Shown: piece by piece, positions 5,191 through 10,910 of the stretch | How the letters are laid out: each line of letters begins with the position of its first letter | Numbering within the stretch: position 1 is the first letter of the stretch | Origin: an uncultured Lachnospiraceae bacterium | GTDB taxonomy: Bacteria > Bacillota > Clostridia > Lachnospirales > Lachnospiraceae | NCBI GenBank assembly: GCA_900554925.1 | Contig: USJG01000074.1 | Span: 1-10,910, forward strand | Direction of reading: 5' to 3' | DNA: 10,910 nucleotides | Program-made: the position numbers and the translations under genes | Notes under the pieces: model-generated | What the model saw: only the letters and a program-made list of their open reading frames with translations | Database searches by the model: none | Told to the model about the DNA's origin: nothing

Positions 5191-5886
5191 ATGCGGAGAA
5201 TTTTACTGAAATTAAGCGGAGAAGCTCTTGCAGGAGACAAAAAAACAGGTTTTGATGAAGAAACAGTAAGGGCGGCGGCGCTGCAGGTCAAACAGCTGAC
5301 GGATGACGGTGTTCAGGTGGGAATTGTCATCGGAGGCGGAAATTTCTGGCGTGGAAGAACAAGTGAAAATATTGACAGAACCAAGGCTGATCAGATTGGA
5401 ATGCTTGCAACAGTGATGAACTGTATTTATGTATCAGAGATATTCCGCAGCACAGGAATGAATACAGAAATACTTACGCCTTTTGAATGCGGTTCTTTTA
5501 CAAAGCTTTTTTCCAAGGACAGGGCAAATAAGTATTTTCTTAGGGGAATGGTAGTATTTTTTGCAGGAGGGACAGGACACCCTTATTTTTCAACGGATAC
5601 AACTGCGGTGCTGCGGGCTGTTGAAATAGAGGCGGAGACGATTCTGCTGGCAAAATCCATTGACGGAGTTTATGACAGTGATCCTAAGTTAAATCCTGAA
5701 GCTAAGAAATACGACGAGATCAGTATTGACGAAGTAATCTCAGGAAATCTTCAAGTAGTGGATATGACAGCTTCCATACTGGCAAGAGACAATAAGATGC
5801 CCATGTGGGTGTTTGATTTAAATGAACAGGACAGTATTGTAAATACGGTAAAAGGCAAATTTAACGGAACGAAAGTAACGGTATAA
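5191..5886 (+). CDS. pyrH: UMP kinase
   Basis: PyrH phosphorylates UMP to UDP with ATP in the cytoplasm, feeding RNA, DNA and cell-wall sugar-nucleotide synthesis. The 231 residues match the bacterial amino acid kinase type: KLSGEAL (7-13) and VIGGGNFWRG (46-55) at the phosphate-binding site, a DRTKADQIGMLATVMN segment (62-77), the FAGGTGHPYFSTDTTA stretch (124-139) for UMP binding, AKSIDGVYDSDPK (154-166) and MTASILARDNKMP (192-204). A GTG 12 nt upstream (5179) is in frame, but ATG 5191 is chosen because GGAGGA (5181-5186) then sits at the right distance and the protein begins MRRILLKLSGEAL as in other PyrH. It is first in the pyrH-frr-uppS-cdsA-dxr-rseP block. The usual upstream partners rpsB-tsf are replaced by a bactofilin gene. 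Confidence 0.97.
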   Translation: MRRILLKLSGEALAGDKKTGFDEETVRAAALQVKQLTDDGVQVGIVIGGGNFWRGRTSENIDRTKADQIGMLATVMNCIYVSEIFRSTGMNTEILTPFECGSFTKLFSKDRANKYFLRGMVVFFAGGTGHPYFSTDTTAVLRAVEIEAETILLAKSIDGVYDSDPKLNPEAKKYDEISIDEVISGNLQVVDMTASILARDNKMPMWVFDLNEQDSIVNTVKGKFNGTKVTV

Positions 5887-5903
5887 ACGGAGGGATTGAA
5901 ATT

Positions 5904-6455
5904 ATGGATGAAAGATTGAAAGTTTATGATGATAAAATGAAAAAGACCTACGAACATCTGGAAAGTGAGTATCTGGGTATCAGGGCAGGACGTGCTAATC
6001 CCCATGTGCTTGATAAGCTGAGGGTAGACTATTATGGAACACCTACCCCTATTGGACAGGTAGGCAATATTACTATTCCTGAAGCGAGAATGATTCAGAT
6101 TGCGCCATGGGAAAAATCCCTGATTAAGGAAATCGAAAAGGCGATCTTGTCATCCGATATTGGAATCAATCCGTCCAACGATGGTTCCGTTATCAGACTG
6201 ATATTTCCGGAATTAACAGAGGAACGCAGAAAAGACCTGGTAAAGGATGTAAAAAAGAAAGCAGAAGAATGTAAGGTTGCGGTACGCAATATCAGAAGAG
6301 ATGGAAATGATGCATTTAAGAAACTTGCAAAAGAAGAAGTGTCTGAAGATGAAATCAAAGAGCTTACCGACAATTTGCAGAAGCTGACAGATAAGTATGT
6401 GAAAGATGTGGATAAATTAATGGAAGAAAAGTCTAAGGAAATTATGACCGTATAG
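5904..6455 (+). CDS. frr: Ribosome recycling factor
   Basis: RRF splits post-termination ribosomes together with EF-G. At 183 residues it has the normal length. The long coiled helices of domain I flank a small domain II (about 32-103). Conserved stretches include the IRAGRANP motif (26-33), TPIGQVGNITIPEAR (48-62), the INPSNDGSVIRL segment (88-99) and VRNIRRDGND (127-136), the last holding the arginines that contact 23S rRNA. CGGAGGG (5888-5894) gives a well-placed ribosome binding site, and only 17 nt separate it from the pyrH stop, so the two are co-transcribed. Pairing of frr with pyrH is nearly universal in bacteria. Nothing is unusual in the reading frame. Confidence 0.98.
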   Translation: MDERLKVYDDKMKKTYEHLESEYLGIRAGRANPHVLDKLRVDYYGTPTPIGQVGNITIPEARMIQIAPWEKSLIKEIEKAILSSDIGINPSNDGSVIRLIFPELTEERRKDLVKDVKKKAEECKVAVRNIRRDGNDAFKKLAKEEVSEDEIKELTDNLQKLTDKYVKDVDKLMEEKSKEIMTV

Positions 6456-6466
6456 AAAGCAATGGG

Positions 6467-6503
6467 AGGGGCAGGCGATTACATTCTGAATCGTAGTGCC
6501 CCT
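6467..6503 (+). other. Stem-loop in the frr-uppS gap
   Basis: AGGGGCA (6467-6473) pairs with TGCCCCT (6497-6503), enclosing a second helix CGATT (6476-6480) with AATCG (6489-6493). The following TGTTTCTATTTC is a poor T-run, so this may be a weak or partial terminator, an RNA-stability element or a processing site. It occupies the longest gap within the pyrH-rseP block (105 nt). Confidence 0.45.
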
Positions 6504-6560
6504 GTTTCTATTTCAGGGAAAGAATGAAAGCAGAAAGCAAAAATAAGAGGGATTGAGTTT

Positions 6561-7286
6561 ATGGCTGAGCAAAAGGAGCTGATCATGCCGCAGCATGTGG
6601 CAATTATACTTGATGGAAACGGAAGATGGGCAAAGAGCAAGGGGATGCCCAGAAATTATGGGCATGTGCAGGGTGCAAAGACCGTTGAGGTTATCTGTGA
6701 GGAAGCCTACCGGATGGGGATACAGTATCTGACAGTATATGCCTTTAGTACGGAGAATTGGAGCCGTCCTAAGGAGGAAGTGGATGCCCTGATGAAGCTG
6801 CTTAGAAATTACATGAAAACCTGTCTTTCCACCGCTAAGAAAAACCGCATGTGCGTCCGGGTTTTGGGAGATAAAACCGGACTTGATGAGGATATTAGAA
6901 AAAGAATTGCGCAGCTGGAGGAATCTACCAGGGACAATGACGGACTGCATTTTCAGATTGCCCTTAACTATGGAGGCAGAGATGAGATCGTGCGCGCGGT
7001 AAAAAGAATGGTTGAAAAGGCAAATAAGGGGGAAATTTCAGCAGAAGATGTGACCGAGCAATATCTGTCGGATATGCTTGATACCCATGGATTGCCGGAG
7101 CCTGATCTTTTAATACGTACCTGCAATGAGCAGAGAATATCCAATTTTCTGCTGTGGCAGCTGGCCTATACGGAATTTTATTTTACGCCGGTAGCCTGGC
7201 CTGATTTCACAAAGGAAGAATTGGTCAAAGCTGTGGAAGCATATAATCGTAGAGACAGAAGATACGGCCGCATAGAGGAGGAATAA
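6561..7286 (+). CDS. uppS: Undecaprenyl diphosphate synthase (cis-isoprenyl transferase)
   Basis: UppS adds isopentenyl diphosphate units in cis to farnesyl diphosphate, making the C55 carrier for peptidoglycan and other wall polymers. The 241-residue protein carries all family regions: HVAIILDGNGRWAK (12-25) with catalytic Asp18, GHVQGA (34-39), AFSTENWSRP (61-70), ALNYGGRDEI (134-143) and the C-terminal RTCNEQRISNFLLWQ (186-200) followed by AYTEFYFTPVAWPDF. Region V usually reads RTSGE-RLSN; here Ser-Gly is Cys-Asn, and the isopentenyl-diphosphate-binding Arg residues are kept. GAGGG at 6547-6551 supports the ATG. cdsA begins 3 nt after the stop. With dxr two genes on, the operon combines precursor supply and lipid-carrier synthesis. 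Confidence 0.96.
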   Translation: MAEQKELIMPQHVAIILDGNGRWAKSKGMPRNYGHVQGAKTVEVICEEAYRMGIQYLTVYAFSTENWSRPKEEVDALMKLLRNYMKTCLSTAKKNRMCVRVLGDKTGLDEDIRKRIAQLEESTRDNDGLHFQIALNYGGRDEIVRAVKRMVEKANKGEISAEDVTEQYLSDMLDTHGLPEPDLLIRTCNEQRISNFLLWQLAYTEFYFTPVAWPDFTKEELVKAVEAYNRRDRRYGRIEEE

Positions 7287-7289
7287 ATC

Positions 7290-8117
7290 ATGTTTATGAC
7301 AAGATTGATGAGCAGTATTGTGCTTGTGGTTTTGGCATTGGTTACCATCCTGACAGGGGGATATGTGCTGGCGGCGGTGCTTTTGTTTTTGGCGCTGACC
7401 GCTTACAGAGAGCTTTTAAAGGCCTGTAAGCTGACGGAACAAGGCAGGATGAACCCATTAGAAATCATTGGATATGCAGGTATTTTGGTTTATTATCTCC
7501 TGATGGTATTTGCAGAAGACAAGATATTGCTTTTTCTGGCGTTGATTATAGTTCTGATTGCCTTTATGTTTGTATATGTATTTACTTTCCCAAAATACAG
7601 AGCAGAACAGATTATGTGCGCATTTTTCTGTGTGGCGTATGCACCAGTTATGCTTTCCTTTATTTATCTGGTAAGAAGCCTTCCCTATGGCGTTTATACC
7701 GTATGGATGATTTTTATCAGTTCATGGATATGTGACACCTTTGCATATTTGGTGGGAATGCTGATTGGCAGGCATAAGCTGGCGCCGGTTTTAAGTCCAA
7801 AGAAATCTGTTGAAGGCGCCCTGGGAGGAATTGCAGGCTCAGCGCTGGTAGGGGCAGTTTACGCATATTTTATTGTAGAGCCGGCAATCAGCGAGCAGCA
7901 GATCACATGGATTTTTGTATTGATCAGCGCAGTGGGGGCTATCATTTCTCAGGTGGGGGATCTTGCAGCCTCTGCCATTAAGAGAAACCATGAGATTAAG
8001 GACTATGGAAAACTGATACCGGGACATGGAGGAGTGATGGACCGGTTTGACAGTGTTATTTTTACTGCACCCATGATTTACTTTCTGACAATCTTACTAA
8101 TTCATACGAACGTATGA
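7290..8117 (+). CDS. cdsA: Phosphatidate cytidylyltransferase (CDP-diglyceride synthase)
   Basis: CdsA converts phosphatidic acid and CTP to CDP-diacylglycerol, the precursor of the acidic phospholipids. The 275-residue protein is an integral membrane enzyme with about seven to eight hydrophobic segments from residue 7 to the C-terminus. The CTP-transferase signature is intact at 228-252, SAIKRNHEIKDYGKLIPGHG then GVMDR, including Lys237-Asp238 and the final Asp251-Arg252. The motifs SSWICDTFAYLVG (144-156) and LSPKKSVEG (168-176) are also typical. ATG 7290 is preferred to ATG 7296 because AGGAGG (7276-7281) then lies 8 nt away. The stop codon and last residues (IHTNV) are encoded inside a 22-bp tandem repeat that fills the gap to dxr, so the extreme C-terminus may vary between strains. 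Confidence 0.96.
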   Translation: MFMTRLMSSIVLVVLALVTILTGGYVLAAVLLFLALTAYRELLKACKLTEQGRMNPLEIIGYAGILVYYLLMVFAEDKILLFLALIIVLIAFMFVYVFTFPKYRAEQIMCAFFCVAYAPVMLSFIYLVRSLPYGVYTVWMIFISSWICDTFAYLVGMLIGRHKLAPVLSPKKSVEGALGGIAGSALVGAVYAYFIVEPAISEQQITWIFVLISAVGAIISQVGDLAASAIKRNHEIKDYGKLIPGHGGVMDRFDSVIFTAPMIYFLTILLIHTNV

Positions 8118-8172
8118 ATTTATTTATACGAATGTATGAATTTATTCATATGAATGTATGAATTTATTCATG
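8099..8172. repeat. 22-bp tandem palindromic repeats across the cdsA stop and cdsA-dxr gap
   Basis: Two full 22-bp units (8117-8138 and 8139-8160) differ at only two bases. A shortened unit precedes them (8099-8116) and a partial one follows (8161-8172). Each full unit is AATTTATT followed by a near-palindrome of the form CATACGAACGTATG (8103-8116 in the first copy), so each could form a small hairpin or bind a dimeric protein. The array contains the TGA of cdsA and stops just before the AGGAGG of dxr. Confidence 0.85.
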
Positions 8173-8191
8173 GGCAAGGAGGGAAAGGCAA

Positions 8192-9346
8192 TTGAAAAAA
8201 ATTGGAATTTTAGGTTCTACCGGATCTATCGGTACGCAAACCCTGGAAATTGCAAGAAATAATAAAGATATACAGGTAGTGGCACTGGCTGCCGGAAGCA
8301 GTGTGCGGAAAATGGAGGAACAGATCAGAGAGTTTTCTCCCCGTCTGGCAGTTATGTGGAGCAGTAAAGCGGCCAGGGAGCTTCGCACCGCAGTGGCAGA
8401 TACGGATACGAAGGTGTTCTGTGGTATGGAAGGGCTTTTGGAAATTGCGGTTATGGAGGAAATGGAGATTTTAGTTACCGCTATTGTGGGAATGATAGGT
8501 ATAAGACCTACCGTAGCGGCCATTGAAGCTGGAAAGACCATAGCCCTGGCAAACAAGGAAACACTGGTGACGGCAGGACATATCATTATGCCGCTGGCAG
8601 CGGAAAAAGGAGTGCCCATTTTACCGGTGGATAGCGAGCACAGTGCTATTTTCCAATCCCTTCACGGAGAAAACAGGGAGAGAGTCAGCAAAATTTTGCT
8701 TACTGCGTCGGGAGGACCTTTCAGGGGAAGAAAAAGAGAGGATCTTATGGAAATCACTGTTGAGGAGGCCTTAAAGCATCCTAACTGGTCTATGGGAAGA
8801 AAGATTACGGTGGATTCGGCAACACTTGTAAATAAAGGGCTGGAGGTAATTGAGGCCAAGTGGCTGTTTCAGGTGGAACCCGAAAAGATTCAGGTTATCG
8901 TGCATCCCCAGAGTATCATCCATTCCATGGTAGAGTACGCAGACGGTGGGATAATGGCGCAGCTGGGAGTACCTGATATGAAGCTTCCGATTCAGTATGC
9001 TTTATTTTATCCGGACAGAAGGCCTATGGCAGGAAAACGGGTGGACTTTTATGAGCTGGGTTCTATTACCTTTGAAAAACCGGATATGGAAACGTTTAAA
9101 GGGCTTGCAATGGCTTATGATGCCATCCGGGAAGGAGGCAGTATGCCTACCGTATTTAACGCGGCTAACGAAAGAGCGGTTGCCCTGTTCCTTGACAGAA
9201 AAATCAGGTTCCTTGATATATACGATTTGATCCAGGGTACCATGGAGCATCATAAGACTATTAAAAACCCTTCCGTAGATGAAATTCTGGAAGCGGAAGC
9301 AGAAAGCTATGAATATATCGATGCCCTTAAGGAGGTTGCAAAGTGA
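8192..9346 (+). CDS. dxr: 1-deoxy-D-xylulose 5-phosphate reductoisomerase
   Basis: Dxr rearranges and reduces DXP to 2-C-methyl-D-erythritol 4-phosphate with NADPH, the committed step of the MEP isoprenoid pathway. The 384 residues have family length and layout: the NADPH-binding loop GSTGSIGTQTL (8-18), LANKETLVTAG (119-129), PVDSEHSAIFQ (145-155) with metal ligands Asp147 and Glu149, TASGGPFRG (171-179), HPNWSMGRKITVDSATLVNK (196-215) followed by the third metal residue Glu218, and VHPQSIIHSMVEY (237-249). The start is TTG at 8192: AGGAGG (8177-8182) is 9 nt upstream and the protein then begins MKKIGILGSTGSIG as expected. A non-ATG start just after the repeat array could lower expression relative to neighbours. 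Its stop overlaps the rseP start. Confidence 0.97.
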   Translation: MKKIGILGSTGSIGTQTLEIARNNKDIQVVALAAGSSVRKMEEQIREFSPRLAVMWSSKAARELRTAVADTDTKVFCGMEGLLEIAVMEEMEILVTAIVGMIGIRPTVAAIEAGKTIALANKETLVTAGHIIMPLAAEKGVPILPVDSEHSAIFQSLHGENRERVSKILLTASGGPFRGRKREDLMEITVEEALKHPNWSMGRKITVDSATLVNKGLEVIEAKWLFQVEPEKIQVIVHPQSIIHSMVEYADGGIMAQLGVPDMKLPIQYALFYPDRRPMAGKRVDFYELGSITFEKPDMETFKGLAMAYDAIREGGSMPTVFNAANERAVALFLDRKIRFLDIYDLIQGTMEHHKTIKNPSVDEILEAEAESYEYIDALKEVAK

Positions 9347-10395
9347 TCGTATCCATCATTTTATTTTTTATCATATTTTTTGTTGTAGTAATTTCCCATG
9401 AATTTGGACATTTTATCATTGCAAAGAAAAATGGAATTCATGTGGTGGAATTTTTTATTGGCATGGGGCCCAATTTATTTTCCTTTGTAAAGGGAGATAC
9501 CAAATATTCCCTTAAACTGTTTCCCATAGGCGGTGCCTGTATGTTTGAAGGCGAGGATGGGCTGGAGAAGGAAAAGGGAGAACTGTCGGAGAGAGCCTTT
9601 CCCAATGCGCCTGTGTGGGTGCGCTTTGCCACAATATTTGCAGGGCCGTTGTTTAATTTCCTGACCGCTTACGTGATGGCGCTTATTATCGTATCTGTCT
9701 GCGGAAGCACGACGCCGCAGATACAGAAGGTAAATGAAGGAAGCGCGGCTGAAGCGGCGGGACTTGAAGCGGGAGATATGATTACAAGAATCAATGGAAA
9801 GAAAGTGCATTTAGGGGAAGATGTCAGCCTGATTACCCAGTTAAATACCAGGGGAGAAGCACTTACAGTTACTTATGAGCGGGAGGGAGTGGAAAATACC
9901 GTAGTGGTTCAGCCTACCTATGATGAAACCGACCAGCGCTATTACATGGGAATTGCCACCGGTGCCTATCTTGATTGTAATGTCCCACAGACCTTCCAGT
10001 ATGCTTTTTATACCATGGAGTTTTATGCAAAGGCTACCTACAAGAGCCTGGGTATGCTGGTTACAGGCCAGCTTTCCAAAGATGATGTATCAGGGCCGGT
10101 GGGTATTGTAAAAACTGTGGATGATGTTTATGATGCCGCCAAAGGATATGGCGTGCTAACTGTGGCAGTCAATATGCTCAATATAGCTTTACTGCTTTCA
10201 GTGAACTTGGGAATTATGAATCTGTTGCCGCTGCCGGCACTTGACGGCGGGCGTCTGGTATTTTTGCTGTTGGAAGCCATCAGAGGGAAACCAGTTCCTC
10301 CGGAAAAAGAGGGAATCGTTCATTTAGCGGGAATGGCGGCACTTATGATCCTTATGGTTGTAGTACTGTTTAATGATATAACAAAGTTTTTCTAA
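9343..10395 (+). CDS. rseP: RseP-type site-2 intramembrane zinc metalloprotease
   Basis: RseP/RasP proteins cut membrane-embedded substrates such as anti-sigma factors and leftover signal peptides. The 350-residue protein has the HEFGH zinc motif in the first membrane segment (His19, Glu20, His23), a further membrane segment around GPLFNFLTAY (101-110), a single PDZ domain (about 120-205, with SAAEAAGLEAGDMITRINGK), the SGPVGIV loop (250-256) and the third zinc ligand in NLLPLPALDGGRL (293-305, Asp301). Single-PDZ architecture and length match Gram-positive members. The GTG start at 9343 overlaps the dxr TGA as GTGA, with AGGAGG at 9330-9335, so translation is coupled to dxr. A strong terminator follows, so this is the last gene of the operon; ispG, its common next neighbour in Firmicutes, is absent here. 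Confidence 0.95.
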   Translation: MIVSIILFFIIFFVVVISHEFGHFIIAKKNGIHVVEFFIGMGPNLFSFVKGDTKYSLKLFPIGGACMFEGEDGLEKEKGELSERAFPNAPVWVRFATIFAGPLFNFLTAYVMALIIVSVCGSTTPQIQKVNEGSAAEAAGLEAGDMITRINGKKVHLGEDVSLITQLNTRGEALTVTYEREGVENTVVVQPTYDETDQRYYMGIATGAYLDCNVPQTFQYAFYTMEFYAKATYKSLGMLVTGQLSKDDVSGPVGIVKTVDDVYDAAKGYGVLTVAVNMLNIALLLSVNLGIMNLLPLPALDGGRLVFLLLEAIRGKPVPPEKEGIVHLAGMAALMILMVVVLFNDITKFF

Positions 10396-10416
10396 CATTA
10401 TAAAGAATAACATGTG

Positions 10417-10479
10417 GAATCCATGTACAATATTACCGAACTTTTACTTTTGGTAACTTTGTACAATGGATTCTTTTTT
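10417..10479 (+). terminator. Intrinsic terminator at the end of the pyrH-rseP operon
   Basis: GAATCCAT-GTACAA-ATTACC (10417-10437) pairs with GGTAAC-TTTGTACAATGGATTC (10452-10473) as a long stem of about 20 bp with small bulges and a loop of about 14 nt, followed by a T-rich run TTCTTTTTT (10471-10479). It lies 21 nt after the rseP stop. Confidence 0.9.
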
Positions 10480-10489
10480 AATGTAAATA

Positions 10490-10495
10490 TATAAT
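10490..10495 (+). promoter_or_regulatory. Possible -10 element upstream of the repeat cluster and phosphatase gene
   Basis: A perfect TATAAT occurs at 10490-10495, directly after the operon terminator. No convincing -35 hexamer lies 16-18 nt upstream, where the terminator arm TGGATT sits. If used, transcripts would start near 10502 and the whole hairpin cluster would be the 5' leader of the phosphatase mRNA. Confidence 0.3.
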
Positions 10496-10501
10496 TGTCG
10501 C

Positions 10502-10690
10502 AAAAGAAAAACAAGCGGCTGCGAAGCAGACATTTGTTTTTCTTGCGACATTAACGAGCAAACAGTCTGCGAAGCAGACAAAAAGCGCCGAAGGCGCGGG
10601 TTTGCGAGTGAGAGAGGCGCGGGTTTGCGAGTGAAGAAGTTGAAAAAGAAAAACAAGCGGCTGCGAAGCAGACATTTGTTTTTCTTGCGA
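10502..10690. repeat. Cluster of GAA-loop hairpins and direct repeats before the phosphatase gene
   Basis: A perfect 47-bp direct repeat occurs at 10502-10548 and 10644-10690. Each copy is itself a hairpin: AAGAAAAACAA pairs with TTGTTTTTCTT around an inner CTGC-GAA-GCAG. Between them lie GTCTGC-GAA-GCAGAC (10565-10579), GCGCC-GAA-GGCGC (10585-10597) and a 23-bp tandem duplication carrying GGCGCGGGTTTGCGAGTGA (10593-10611 and 10616-10634). No reading frame here looks real. The array ends 7 nt before the AAGGAGG of the next gene. Confidence 0.9.
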
Positions 10691-10714
10691 GCAGAAAAGG
10701 AGGCAAAAACAGGA

Positions 10715-10910
10715 TTGAAGATGCTTTCAGGGGTATATTGGGATCAGGGGGGAAGGGCAGTCAATCAGGATTCTGTTGCATTGCAGCAGGTGATGACCGG
10801 AAAAGGCAGGGTTATGATGGCGGTGGTCAGTGACGGAATAGGAGGGCTGCCGGAAGGCGAAACTGCCAGCGGTTATATTACAGAAAGGCTGATAGAGAGC
10901 TTTTATGGGC
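10715..10910 (+). CDS. PP2C-family serine/threonine protein phosphatase, N-terminal part
   Basis: The frame runs off the right edge after about 65 codons. Its start reads MLSGVYWDQGGRAVNQDS (counting from ATG 10721), then AVVSDGIGGLPEGETASGYI. The NQDS and SDGIGG-GE-AS elements are the first metal-binding motifs of PP2C (PPM) phosphatases, with the metal Asp residues at about 17 and 38. Firmicutes PP2C enzymes such as PrpC/Stp reverse Hanks-type kinase signalling or other Ser/Thr phosphorylation; which pathway applies cannot be told from this fragment. The ribosome binding site AAGGAGG (10697-10703) is 11 nt from TTG 10715 and 17 nt from ATG 10721, so the TTG two codons earlier is the better start. 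The gene is separated from rseP by a terminator and the hairpin cluster and so is probably an independent unit. Confidence 0.85.
   Translation, partial: MKMLSGVYWDQGGRAVNQDSVALQQVMTGKGRVMMAVVSDGIGGLPEGETASGYITERLIESFYG

Noticed and set aside
8099..8172. CRISPR array in the cdsA-dxr gap
   Set aside because: Units are contiguous with no unique spacers and are part coding; it is a simple tandem repeat.
10502..10690. CRISPR array before the phosphatase gene
   Set aside because: Only two copies of the main repeat, 142 bp apart, with different hairpins between them and no cas genes.

Overview
The window looks like a chromosomal segment of a low-to-moderate GC Clostridia bacterium, most likely a Lachnospiraceae-type gut Firmicute (inference). 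The grounds are strong AGGAGG-type ribosome binding sites, the pyrH-frr-uppS-cdsA-dxr-rseP order, and a mobile-element remnant of a kind common in those genomes. It falls into four regions.

(1) 1 to about 1540 is GC-richer mobile-element DNA. It holds the 3' end of a relaxase-like mobilization gene, a complete YafQ/RelB-DinJ toxin-antitoxin operon on the minus strand with its own promoter, operator-like repeats and terminator, and a broken copy of a cysteine-rich VLP gene. This appears to be the decayed edge of an integrative element.

(2) About 1590-3470 carries a membrane-anchored exported protein with three Cys/His repeats of identical spacing, ended by a terminator. It is followed by a 303-bp palindromic, MITE-like element with perfect 19-bp terminal inverted repeats. 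Next to that, on the minus strand, is what reads as a complete yybP-ykoY (Mn2+) riboswitch: promoter, aptamer, mutually exclusive antiterminator and terminator. No minus-strand gene lies downstream of it, so it appears orphaned.

(3) 3474-10395 is a compact plus-strand block: a CE4 polysaccharide deacetylase, a bactofilin, then pyrH, frr, uppS, cdsA, dxr and rseP. The conserved six make UMP kinase, ribosome recycling factor, undecaprenyl diphosphate synthase, CDP-diglyceride synthase, DXP reductoisomerase and an intramembrane site-2 protease. Together they link nucleotide supply, translation recycling, isoprenoid and lipid-carrier synthesis, phospholipid synthesis and envelope proteolysis. The deacetylase and bactofilin in front add cell-wall modification and a cytoskeletal scaffold. 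A 22-bp tandem palindromic repeat spans the cdsA stop codon and the cdsA-dxr gap. A strong terminator follows rseP.

(4) 10480-10910 holds a cluster of GAA-loop DNA hairpins inside direct repeats, then the start of a PP2C-type protein phosphatase that runs off the window.

The most unusual items are the orphan Mn riboswitch beside the palindromic element, the Cys/His-repeat surface protein, the two intergenic repeat clusters and the bactofilin-deacetylase pair ahead of pyrH.
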